Made by a program: the position numbers and the translations under genes. From contig NZ_JAFBCW010000012.1 in the NCBI RefSeq assembly GCF_016907915.1, positions 1-64,000 on the forward strand: a stretch of 64,000 nt of DNA. Direction: 5' to 3'. Positions 18,209 through 24,348 of the stretch are shown piece after piece. Source of the DNA: Desulforadius tongensis. GTDB lineage: Bacteria > Bacillota > Desulfotomaculia > Desulfotomaculales > Desulfohalotomaculaceae. The notes below the pieces were generated by a model that made no database searches, was not told the origin of the DNA, and was given only the letters and a program-made list of their open reading frames with translations. The stretch's first letter is position 1. Each line of letters starts with the position of its first letter.

Positions 18209-18483
18209 CACGGCTGCCGCCGTGACCTAACCGAATCCTCACCTTACTTTTCTATTACCTTTTTGCTGCCGCAAAAAGACAATAGAAAAGTAAGGGTATG
18301 CATGCCAAGCCTCCGGGTCGTTTATTTATACCTTCGGCCTAAATAAACGACCCTCCGGTCGTACCCCTCATCACCTGGCCTGCCGGCCAGGCGCTTCGCT
18401 ATTTACCGCCGTCACGGCTGCCGCCGTGTCTCCGGCTATGTCCATACATTCGTCATTTCATTCCGAATGTATGACAGCCCCCC
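18209..18483. repeat. array of six DNA hairpins beside the integrase
   Basis: Six inverted repeats stand in 275 nt: 18209-18224 (CACGGC-TGCC-GCCGTG), 18243-18294 (about 22-bp stem, inner loop TGCC), 18315-18353 (14-bp stem), 18374-18391 (CCTGGCC-TGCC-GGCCAGG), 18413-18428 (second copy of the first) and 18443-18483 (CATACATTCG stem). Four share the tetraloop TGCC. No gene fits. Candidates are an origin of transfer, a single-strand replication origin or recombination accessory sites. The following stretch, 18484-18734, also lacks a gene and holds further short hairpins such as 18709-18724. Confidence 0.6.
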
Positions 18484-18734
18484 TACACGCCCATGCGCTT
18501 TTAGCGCTCACGACCGGGCCCTTAGCCGCACTCGCAGGCCGTCTCAGATCCTGGTCATCGCCGTTGAAGCTCCGCACTCACATGAGTGGGAAATATATAC
18601 CTTCTCTGGGGAAAGAAGGTGAGACGTTTTTTACCGCAGGTAGCGTTCCCCTGCGGGGTAGGCCCGGCATCCCGCCAGGCCTTTATAATACTAATGTGGA
18701 GTTTGCTACCCCGGTTGAACCGGGGGAATTCTTT

Positions 18735-18917
18735 TTACCGTACCGCCATAACAACCAGATGTGCTGCCAGGTAAACTGGCACTGCAACACACATGAAGGG
18801 AAACAACCTGCGTTCCATAAACCGGTCTATCGCATCGTAGGTTTCCATAAGCAAGTCACGGTCGTTATGGCTGCTTTCCGTACTTTCCGTAATCACTAAA
18901 CTTTTTGTTTGCTCCAT
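18735..18917 (-). CDS. small single-pass membrane protein
   Basis: A 60-residue gene with a charged N-terminal half and a C-terminal transmembrane helix (LFPFMCVAVPVYLAAHLVVM). An in-frame TAA stands immediately before its ATG, so the start is fixed. The Shine-Dalgarno AAAGGAGGTG lies 49 nt upstream, with a GC hairpin and a GGGGTACCCC palindrome in between. The same design is seen in neighbouring genes and supports it being real. Function unknown. Confidence 0.55.
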   Translation of the reverse strand: MEQTKSLVITESTESSHNDRDLLMETYDAIDRFMERRLFPFMCVAVPVYLAAHLVVMAVR

Positions 18918-18928
18918 TTATTTTTGCC

Positions 18929-18976
18929 GGGGTACCCCTTGCCGGGGAGTAATAATCCCCGGCGGGCACCTCCTTT
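18929..18976 (-). promoter_or_regulatory. SD-hairpin-start leader of the 60-residue gene
   Basis: AAAGGAGGTG (18976-18967) is followed by the stem GCCGGGGA / TCCCCGGC (18941-18963, 7-nt loop) and the palindrome GGGGTACCCC (18929-18938) before the ATG at 18917. If the hairpins fold, the ribosome site and start codon come close together. Confidence 0.6.
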
Positions 18977-18978
18977 AT

Positions 18979-19164
18979 TTATCTTTCTATGTCGTAGTCT
19001 CCGTTCTCAATATCTTTTATAAGAGCATTAATACTGCCCAATAATGCACCTGCCTTGGCTGCATAAGAATTACCTGTATCTTTATATGTTTCAAATGCTT
19101 CTTCTCCGTTTTCTTTTATCCGTTTTAGACGGGTAATTATTAATTGCTTTTCGATACCTTTCAC
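18979..19164 (-). CDS. small hypothetical protein
   Basis: A gene of about 61 residues, mostly helical and charged (KQLIITRLKRIKENGEEAFE; SYAAKAGALLGSINALIKDI). I place the start at GTG 19164, because AAAGGGGGAAGG lies upstream with a perfect ATACCGGC / GCCGGTAT hairpin (19172-19191) between it and the GTG. An alternative ATG at 19206 has no ribosome site. Its 5' part overlaps the 3' end of the DUF3854 gene by 74 nt. Function unknown. Confidence 0.6.
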   Translation of the reverse strand: MKGIEKQLIITRLKRIKENGEEAFETYKDTGNSYAAKAGALLGSINALIKDIENGDYDIER

Positions 19165-20191
19165 TTTTTTGATACCGGCGGTAGCCGGTATCCTTCCCCC
19201 TTTCATTTATTATCACTATCTTTTTTTGGGCTAACTTTTTTTTGGCTAAAAGCGCATCATCCACACCCTTGGCCCCAGCCCAAACAGCTTTCATAACTTT
19301 ACAACCACGGCTTACCAGTTCGTTGATTAGTTCTCTTACCGCCCTTGCAATCCAAACATTCTGGGTCTGATCCATGTCAAAGGCGATAACTATTTCCGCT
19401 TTCCTGTATTTTTCAATCACCTCTAATACCGGCTTCCACGTTGTAGCCCCTATAAGCCCCAGCACCACAGCACCCAGGTACTGGCTTGCTATGGTCGCTT
19501 TTAGAGGGCCTTCTGTTATCCAAATTCTTCGGTCAGTTAGTTTATTGGGCTTTGCCACATGCACCGGTACTCCGGAACATGAGCCAGCTTTTTTCTTTGA
19601 GCTGCTGAACAGCCGGTATTTTCCACGGCTATCCGGAATATCCAGCCTGGTTTGTAGAGCTTGTATTCTGCCGTCCGTATCAAGTATGGGAATAATAAAC
19701 CCCGGTTTCATGCTGAATGTCCAGTAGCAGCCACCTCTCCTGTTTTCAGCCCGGTAGAACCCGGGAATACCCTCAAGGCTGTGTCCCCTGTCAATAAGTC
19801 TTTTACATATCGACCAGGGGCGTTCAGCCCTGGGAACTGACCGAAAATACTTTATAACATTTTCCGGCAGCCCTCTATTAACCGATAATTCATTACGGTG
19901 TTCCGAAGACAGGCTGAGAAGACTTAAAAAGTCCCTATACACCCTGTCCCGAACTTCCATCGGTGCTGCTGGTACCGGTTTCTCACGGGTTACTCCCTGT
20001 ATATATACTGGTGCGCTTTCCAGCTTATGCAGCCAACCACCGTTTCGCACAGGGTAGTTGCTCGGCACTCTCATGCAGATTGCAATTTTTGAGTTGAACC
20101 CGCACCAGTCAGGCTTGCCGCATATAGGACATGGATACCGGTAACTAACCCTCTGCAACGGCTCAAGATTTCTGGCTGTTTTCATTTTCAT
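19091..20191 (-). CDS. primase-like protein with zinc finger and DUF3854/TOPRIM domain
   Basis: A 366-residue protein. The N-terminal part has Cys residues typical of a primase zinc ribbon (YPCPICGKPDWCGF near residue 20). The C-terminal half carries a TOPRIM/DUF3854 domain (WITEGPLKATIASQYLG, then VIAFDMDQ and a following basic region). Such proteins are usual in ICEs and phages and probably act in DNA priming or replication during transfer. No helicase domain is present. An in-frame TAG lies between the Shine-Dalgarno and the ATG, so the start must be downstream of the leader hairpin, at 20191 or the ATG two codons later. Confidence 0.75.
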   Translation of the reverse strand: MKMKTARNLEPLQRVSYRYPCPICGKPDWCGFNSKIAICMRVPSNYPVRNGGWLHKLESAPVYIQGVTREKPVPAAPMEVRDRVYRDFLSLLSLSSEHRNELSVNRGLPENVIKYFRSVPRAERPWSICKRLIDRGHSLEGIPGFYRAENRRGGCYWTFSMKPGFIIPILDTDGRIQALQTRLDIPDSRGKYRLFSSSKKKAGSCSGVPVHVAKPNKLTDRRIWITEGPLKATIASQYLGAVVLGLIGATTWKPVLEVIEKYRKAEIVIAFDMDQTQNVWIARAVRELINELVSRGCKVMKAVWAGAKGVDDALLAKKKLAQKKIVIINERGKDTGYRRYQKSERYRKAINNYPSKTDKRKRRRSI

Positions 20192-20198
20192 AATCTAA

Positions 20199-20252
20199 GC
20201 GGCAGCAGTGCCGCCCTTCACCTCCTTCGGGTTTTGGGCGGCATGAGCCGCC
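20199..20252 (-). promoter_or_regulatory. structured leader of the DUF3854 gene
   Basis: Hairpin A GGCGGC-TCAT-GCCGCC (20252-20237), the ribosome site AAGGAGGTGAA (20227-20218), then hairpin B GCGGCA / TGCCGC (20214-20199), and only then the ATG at 20191. The arms of A and B are similar enough to pair with each other, which could hide the ribosome site. Confidence 0.6.
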
Positions 20253-20263
20253 TACCTAACTAA

Positions 20264-20950
20264 TTACATAAGCCCTTCTGATTTTAGACTTGTGAATCTT
20301 CCGTCACCGATAATTAGATGATCTAAAATGTTAATACCGATGATTTTTCCCACTTCTATTAGTCTTTTAGTGATATTTATATCTTCTTTACTTGGTGTTG
20401 GGTCACCACTTGGATGGTTGTGCACTAACACAATTCTTGCTGCACTGCGTTTAATTGCACTTTTAAACACTTCTCTTGGGTGTACCAATGATGAATCCAA
20501 TATTCCAATAGTAATAGTTTCTATGGTTATTACCTGATTCTTGGTATCTAAGAGAACAGCTCTAAACTGTTCTCTGTCCAAGTAACGTATTTCATCCATA
20601 AGTGTTGCAATGTCGTTAGGAGTTTGGATAGTAACTTTATTCTCTTGTTTTTCTTTCTGTATCATTCTGTGGATCTCAAAAACAGCAATCAATCTTGATG
20701 CTAATTTGGGTGTAATTCCCTTTAACTGCAGTAACTCTTCTCTAGTCATCTCCATAATTTCCGACAGTTTTTTAGATAATAAGTACATCATTGTCTCATC
20801 GGGAATATTTCCCAATATAGACGTGAGTAAAACCGCCATGCCGGAAGTATCGTTCTTATTAATTTTATAAATTGCTTTTGATTCCATTAGCCTTTTGGCT
20901 AATGTTGTAGCCGGTTTTTTATTTCTATCTTCCCATAATGCTATTTGCAT
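20264..20950 (-). CDS. radC: RadC family protein (JAB/MPN domain)
   Basis: A 228-residue RadC protein with a helix-hairpin-helix region (LLQLKGITPKLASRLIAVFE, residues about 75-95) and a C-terminal JAB/MPN domain. The metal motif is LVHNHPSGDPTPSKEDI, that is HxHPSG with Ser and Asp. Chromosomal RadC was once linked to DNA repair, but copies on mobile elements are common and their role is unsettled. The start is fixed downstream of an unusual leader hairpin: a TAG stands in frame at the Shine-Dalgarno site and no start codon lies in between. Confidence 0.9.
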   Translation of the reverse strand: MQIALWEDRNKKPATTLAKRLMESKAIYKINKNDTSGMAVLLTSILGNIPDETMMYLLSKKLSEIMEMTREELLQLKGITPKLASRLIAVFEIHRMIQKEKQENKVTIQTPNDIATLMDEIRYLDREQFRAVLLDTKNQVITIETITIGILDSSLVHPREVFKSAIKRSAARIVLVHNHPSGDPTPSKEDINITKRLIEVGKIIGINILDHLIIGDGRFTSLKSEGLM

Positions 20951-20956
20951 AATTAC

Positions 20957-21021
20957 GGTACCGGCCCCTCCAGCCGGTACCTACCCTCCTTTCGTTGGAT
21001 AGATTTCCGGCCGGAACGGCC
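20957..21021 (-). promoter_or_regulatory. structured leader of radC
   Basis: Hairpin A GGCCG-TTC-CGGCC (21021-21009), Shine-Dalgarno AAAGGAGGG (20993-20985), then hairpin B GGTACCGGC / GCCGGTACC (20957-20981, 9-bp stem). The ATG at 20950 is 34 nt from the ribosome site in linear sequence. Confidence 0.65.
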
Positions 21022-21059
21022 TTTTAACTTTCTAAACTCCTCCTTCCCGGCGGGAAAGT

Positions 21060-21120
21060 TAAAAAAACAAAAAGAGAACGCCCAAAGTTCAACAGTAAAA
21101 CTTTGGTAATCGTTCTCTTT
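21060..21120 (-). terminator. long nested-stem terminator
   Basis: On the minus strand AAAGAGAACG pairs with CGTTCTCTTT, enclosing an inner stem CCAAAGTT / AACTTTGG. A TTTTTGTTTTTTT tail follows. It ends the transcript of the coiled-coil gene (21174-21623). Confidence 0.75.
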
Positions 21121-21173
21121 CTTCTATCCTGCCGGTACAGGCTTATTCTTGCTATAGTTTCAAGTTATTTTAC

Positions 21174-21623
21174 TTATTTTGCCAGGCTTTCTAACCGAGC
21201 TACCTTTGCCACAAGATAACTGGTGTTTGTTTCAATACTATCTAACTTACTTTCGATACGTTTAAACCGATCATTTTGGACTTCTCTGTCATCATATAAA
21301 CCCCGGAGCTTTTCAATGACCTGATTTTCTATGCGAGATTCTAATTGGAGTTGATTGTTTTCTACTGCTTCCATGCGACCTTCCATCGATTCCATACGAC
21401 CTTCCATCGATTCCATGCGGCCTTCCATCGATTCCATGCGGCCTTCCATCGATTCCATGCGGCCTTCCATCGATTCCATGCGGCCTTCCATCGATTCCAT
21501 ACGGCCTTCTAGTTTGTTTAGGTTATTTCGAATTTCTTCTTGGCCTTCGGCCAGAGCTTGCTGACCTTTGGTTAAAGCTTGCAGCTGCTGTAATACCAGT
21601 TCTTGAAACTTGGTATTATCCAT
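21174..21623 (-). CDS. coiled-coil protein with seven-residue repeats
   Basis: A 149-residue, almost wholly helical protein. Residues about 40-88 consist of near-identical MEGRMES heptads, followed by more heptad sequence (NQLQLESRIENQVIEKL). This predicts a long trimeric or dimeric coiled coil. The heptads come from a 21-nt tandem repeat. A normal GGAAGGGGG ribosome site lies before the ATG. Similar DUF-type spacer proteins occur in Firmicute mobile elements, but I do not know the function. Confidence 0.7.
   Translation of the reverse strand: MDNTKFQELVLQQLQALTKGQQALAEGQEEIRNNLNKLEGRMESMEGRMESMEGRMESMEGRMESMEGRMESMEGRMESMEGRMEAVENNQLQLESRIENQVIEKLRGLYDDREVQNDRFKRIESKLDSIETNTSYLVAKVARLESLAK
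21361..21510 (-). repeat. 21-bp tandem repeat, about seven copies
   Basis: The unit (plus strand CGATTCCATGCGGCCTTCCAT) repeats with few changes inside the coiled-coil gene and codes for MEGRMES. Copy number is likely to vary between strains because each unit keeps frame and heptad register. Confidence 0.85.
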
Positions 21624-21641
21624 ATATATCCCCCTTCCTTT

Positions 21642-22031
21642 CTAAAACGGTACATCTTCATCATTGAAATCGGGTTCATTTTCGGCAATACTACCGTTTA
21701 CATTCTCGTCATCTTTCGGGTAGTCTAAAAACTCAATACTTCTTGCTACTACTTCGGCGGTTTTCCTTCTAACTCCTTCTTTGTCGGTGTAGGAACGCAC
21801 GGTGAGCATGCCTTCCACAGCTATTTTGCGGCCTTTCTGCAGATTGTTGGCAGTTACTTCTGCTAACCTGTTCCAGGTAACGATGTTGATAAAGTCTGCT
21901 TCTCTTTCTCCATGCTGGTTGGTAAACGGCCGGTTTACCGCTAATGGAAACCTTGTTACGGGTACTCCTTTAGGAGTATACCGGGGTTCAGGGTCTTGCG
22001 CCAGTCTTCCGATTAATATCACTTTGTTCAC
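21642..22031 (-). CDS. ssb: single-stranded DNA-binding protein
   Basis: A 129-residue SSB: an OB fold with NKVILIGRLAQDPEPRYTPK at the start, FINIVTWNRLAE and GRKIAVEGMLTVRSYTDKEG, ending in the acidic tail EPDFNDEDVPF that recruits repair and replication proteins. The start is GTG at 22031 with AAAGGATGG upstream. The element-encoded SSB probably coats the transferred single strand. This gene has a plain leader, unlike several of its neighbours. Confidence 0.96.
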   Translation of the reverse strand: MNKVILIGRLAQDPEPRYTPKGVPVTRFPLAVNRPFTNQHGEREADFINIVTWNRLAEVTANNLQKGRKIAVEGMLTVRSYTDKEGVRRKTAEVVARSIEFLDYPKDDENVNGSIAENEPDFNDEDVPF

Positions 22032-22065
22032 TAATTACCATCCTTTCTTTTTTTATTTGCTTTCT

Positions 22066-22119
22066 AAAAAACAAAAAGAGACCGCTAAGGTTTAATAACC
22101 CTTAAATTACGGTCTCTTT
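22066..22119 (-). terminator. long nested-stem terminator
   Basis: AAAGAGACCG / CGGTCTCTTT encloses TAAGG / CCTTA, followed on the minus strand by TTTTTGTTTTTT. It closes the transcript of the Cys-rich gene (22137-22409). It resembles the structure at 21060-21120. Confidence 0.75.
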
Positions 22120-22136
22120 CCGTGTTTCTGATTGTC

Positions 22137-22409
22137 TTACCCCGTCACAAATACCGCAAATAAAGCACCATTACTCATACGGCGGTATTTGGCCTGTTCC
22201 TGTTTCTTTTCTTCAGATTTCTGCGAGGGTTGTTCTTTCTCCACTACTGTAGGAGTAGGTATGAATGTTATGCCCTGAGCCAAACCGCAGCAGCCGTTTT
22301 GCCAGGCCATACATTTTTCTTTTACACATTCCATAAAGTGTTCTTCCCATTCAATCTCGTCCGCATCAATTGTAACTTTCTTTTTTCTAAACGGACACAA
22401 TCTTTCCAT
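22137..22409 (-). CDS. small Cys-rich hypothetical protein
   Basis: A 90-residue protein (starting MERLCPFRKK) with cysteines arranged as CPF...ECVKEKCMAWQNGCCG, a likely metal or Zn site in the first half, then a Pro/Lys/Glu-rich tail. Function unknown; similar short Cys-rich proteins occur in phage and ICE replication modules. The start at 22409 lies after a leader hairpin. A GTG in the 3' arm of that hairpin (22421) is an alternative that would add four residues. Confidence 0.65.
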   Translation of the reverse strand: MERLCPFRKKKVTIDADEIEWEEHFMECVKEKCMAWQNGCCGLAQGITFIPTPTVVEKEQPSQKSEEKKQEQAKYRRMSNGALFAVFVTG

Positions 22410-22419
22410 TCTTCCGGAC

Positions 22420-22482
22420 ACGGGCCTCGGCCCGTATCCTCCACCTCCTTTTAGTTAGTGTAGGATTACAGGCCGTTGGCCT
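22420..22482 (-). promoter_or_regulatory. structured leader of the Cys-rich gene
   Basis: Hairpin A AGGCC / GGCCT (22482-22470), Shine-Dalgarno AAAGGAGGTG (22451-22442), then hairpin B ACGGGCC / GGCCCGT (22435-22420) before the ATG at 22409. The block is clearly related in sequence to the leader at 22930-22990. Confidence 0.65.
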
Positions 22483-22544
22483 AGGTTTTCTCGTGAACTA
22501 CCCTTCCTTCCGCCCTTACGGACGGGGACTTCCCGGCGGGAGAG

Positions 22545-22918
22545 TTAATATTCCAGCTTTTTTAACTGTTCGTCGGAAGCTTTTATAATTCTCTTGTAAA
22601 ATTCCGTGAACTCATCAAAACTAAAATACTTTACAGTAATACTCTCAAAGGGCAACGCATTTCGAATGACCAACCATTCGTCACCGCCGTCAACCTGGTT
22701 AATAAAAGCTATATTACCGAGGTAAAATGCTTTCCCCAGGCACCAATTGCCCTTTTGCATCTTAGAATACAGCTCTTTCAACGTTTCGCAGCAATAGAAG
22801 GATTTCTCTGAGAATGGCGGGTCATAGGCTTCCCTAATCCAAGGATTACGGTTACCTATTTCAAGCCATTTTTTAAGTAAATCCCGTCTAAATCCCGTCT
22901 ATTTCCTTTTATTTCCAT
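22545..22918 (-). pseudogene. hypothetical gene broken by an 11-bp tandem duplication
   Basis: An ATG at 22918 opens a frame (MEIKGNRRDL) that stops after about 20 codons. AATCCCGTCTA is repeated in tandem at 22880-22890 and 22891-22901 (plus strand). Removing one copy restores a continuous frame of about 117 residues that joins RDLLKKWLEIGNRNPWIREA to CCETLKELYSKMQKG and runs to 22545. The remaining intact part alone (22545-22781, 78 residues) lacks a ribosome site. The restored protein has no family I recognise. The break looks recent, as the rest of the frame is undamaged. Confidence 0.75.
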
Positions 22919-22929
22919 TCTTCCAGACA

Positions 22930-22990
22930 CGGGCCTTGCGCCCGCATCCATTCACCTCCTTAAAGTGTTTGGATTACGGGCATTAGGCCC
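22930..22990 (-). promoter_or_regulatory. structured leader of the broken gene
   Basis: Hairpin A GGGC / GCCC (22978-22990), Shine-Dalgarno AAGGAGGTGAA (22961-22951), hairpin B CGGGC / GCCCG (22930-22944), then GTGTCTGGAAGAATGGA. The last block is nearly identical to the leader of the Cys-rich gene. Here an in-frame ATG (22951) also lies right at the ribosome site. Confidence 0.6.
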
Positions 22991-23009
22991 CTATTACGTA
23001 CCTAGATTC

Positions 23010-23393
23010 TTAGAAACCAAGAAGCAAGCCAATTTTATTTTTAACTTCAGCCAAAGTTTCAGTGTCCATATGACCAATTAATTTTACTGAAGCCTTTGGC
23101 ACCACCGTTAAATGATCTGTGACCACTTTCGATGGCTTTCTAAGACCTGCTTCCGGCCACTTCTTAATATTTACTTCCCAGCGATTTCTAGCCGTACTGC
23201 CTGATATTTTTGCCACAACCAAGTCCAGTCTAATGGTGTTGTGTTCAAGTGAACTCAACACTACTGCGGGTCTGGTTTTGCTTCCCGGTTTATCACTGTA
23301 CAGCATATCTTTTACAGTTATCACATCTCCCGGTGCAAATACACCTTTTCTACTAACCTTTTGCTTCTTCCCATTTTCTTTTAAAATACTCAT
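23010..23393 (-). CDS. PemK/MazF-like toxin
   Basis: A protein of about 127 residues with the MazF/PemK fold: VFAPGDVITVKDMLYSDKPG, then KTRPAVVLSS (the basic RP-x-V-V-L motif of the active-site strand), VVTDHLTVVPKASV and a C-terminal helix. Such toxins are mRNA endonucleases neutralised by a cotranscribed antitoxin. I choose the ATG at 23393 (MSILKENGKK), which overlaps the upstream antitoxin-like gene by 41 nt. The pair would stabilise the element in its host. Confidence 0.8.
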   Translation of the reverse strand: MSILKENGKKQKVSRKGVFAPGDVITVKDMLYSDKPGSKTRPAVVLSSLEHNTIRLDLVVAKISGSTARNRWEVNIKKWPEAGLRKPSKVVTDHLTVVPKASVKLIGHMDTETLAEVKNKIGLLLGF

Positions 23394-23565
23394 CGTCTTC
23401 TTCGGTGTAGCCGTCATCGTCTTCATAGAATCCAGTGGCCTCATGAAAGACCACCTTCTTTCCTGCCAGTTCCGGCCACAGCCGACACATAATCCGGTTG
23501 AACAGCCAGTTCTGGTCTTCCCATGTCATTTCTGCAATTTGACGATCTAATTCTTCCCTTGTCAT
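23353..23565 (-). CDS. putative antitoxin partner of the MazF-like toxin
   Basis: A 70-residue acidic protein (MTREELDRQIAEMTWEDQNW; acidic YEDDDGYTEEDDEYF near the C-terminus). It precedes and overlaps the MazF-like gene, the normal antitoxin position. Start ATG 23565 with GAGGAG upstream; a GTG two codons earlier is possible. No DNA-binding domain is apparent. The antitoxin role is inferred from position and acidity only. Confidence 0.65.
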   Translation of the reverse strand: MTREELDRQIAEMTWEDQNWLFNRIMCRLWPELAGKKVVFHEATGFYEDDDGYTEEDDEYFKRKWEEAKG

Positions 23566-23613
23566 TCTCACTTACTCCTCTCATTCCCGGCACGCTCCTT
23601 TCTAACATAAAAT

Positions 23614-23644
23614 AAGCGTCCGGGGCTTTCTCCCACGGACGCTT
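23614..23644 (-). terminator. hairpin upstream of the toxin-antitoxin pair
   Basis: AAGCGTCCG / CGGACGCTT with an inner CCC/GGG stem is followed on the minus strand by ATTTTATG. It may end the upstream RNA or attenuate the toxin-antitoxin transcript. Confidence 0.5.
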
Positions 23645-23664
23645 GATTTAACGCCCGTGGGGCC

Positions 23665-23736
23665 AAAAAACACAAAAAGACACCTAGCAGAGCAAGCTGA
23701 AAATTTTTTGCTCGCCAAATCTGCCAAAGTGTCTTT
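23665..23736 (-). terminator. long nested-stem terminator
   Basis: AAAGACAC / GTGTCTTT encloses further stems (GCAGA / TCTGC and GAGCAA / TTGCTC) and on the minus strand runs into TTTTTGTGTTTTTT. No gene precedes it; it would end a transcript from the non-coding block 23740-24110. Confidence 0.7.
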
Positions 23737-23739
23737 CAT

Positions 23740-24110
23740 CTTTCGAAAAGAATTCACAAATCTTTCTTAATTTCTTGTCCGGCCTTCTATCCAGTGCATG
23801 GGCATACCCGGACTTCAACCCTTGCACTTTCACCCTGCGTTGCCGCCGCCTCAGCACCGGGTGTGCGGGCTACACATTTACCGGTGGTTAGGTTTCTGCT
23901 TACCTCTCAGCCCCGTGGCGGTGAAAACCCCAAAAACCCTGCACGGGGGTTGGTGCCGTTTCTTCCTGCAACCTAGCATCCCCCCTCGACGGAGCACACC
24001 CGCCGGATGCCGCATTACTGCACGGTTACAGATTTTCTACTTGGATTTACCAGTGTTGGGTTCTGATTCCCCACTGAGCCAAGCTCCTCCTAGACTGTTA
24101 TAATGGGGGT
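23740..24110 (-). ncRNA. candidate structured non-coding RNA
   Basis: This GC-rich stretch has no plausible gene. On the minus strand it can form a chain of stems: GCATCC / GGATGC, AGGT / ACCT, CACCGG / CCGGTG with inner GTGT / ACAC, and GTGCA / TGCAC with inner GGG / CCC. It ends in the terminator at 23665-23736. No family was matched with certainty. The gene-free region 23572-24348 also holds two strong hairpins at 24189-24211 (perfect 10-bp stem) and 24222-24263. Confidence 0.4.
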
Positions 24111-24188
24111 AGCTAACAGCTAGGGATTTTTTTGTGCCTTATTCCCGGCGCGGCCACTCACCGGTGTAGTGTGAATGCCTGCATTTGC

Positions 24189-24263
24189 CATGATAAACGC
24201 TGTTTATCATGCTGCCGGCATGGAAGACTGTAGTAACTCGATTACTACAATGGCCGGTCTTCC
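24189..24263. repeat. two strong inverted repeats in non-coding DNA
   Basis: CATGATAAAC-GCT-GTTTATCATG (24189-24211) and GGAAGAC...GTCTTCC enclosing GTAGTAA / TTACTAC (24222-24263). They could be protein-binding sites, an origin part or a terminator of the unknown RNA; nothing in the sequence decides this. Confidence 0.6.
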
Positions 24264-24348
24264 TGGTACAGCCAAAATTTCACTCTGTGATTGACTGCAC
24301 CTTAGCTTTAAGTACACACTTTAAAATTATCAGATTTTTTTAAAAAAA

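Noticed and set aside
18426-18899. Plus-strand frame of 157 codons across the hairpin region
   Set aside because: Low-quality composition, no ribosome site, no family, and it overlaps the hairpin array and an opposite small gene with a fixed start.
21355-21564. Repeats at 21361-21510 as a CRISPR array
   Set aside because: Units are contiguous 21-bp copies without spacers and code for an in-frame heptad repeat; no cas genes are present.
23740-24110. IscB/TnpB guide RNA
   Set aside because: Shared wording is limited to about eight nt and there is no IscB or TnpB gene nearby; kept only as an unassigned RNA candidate.
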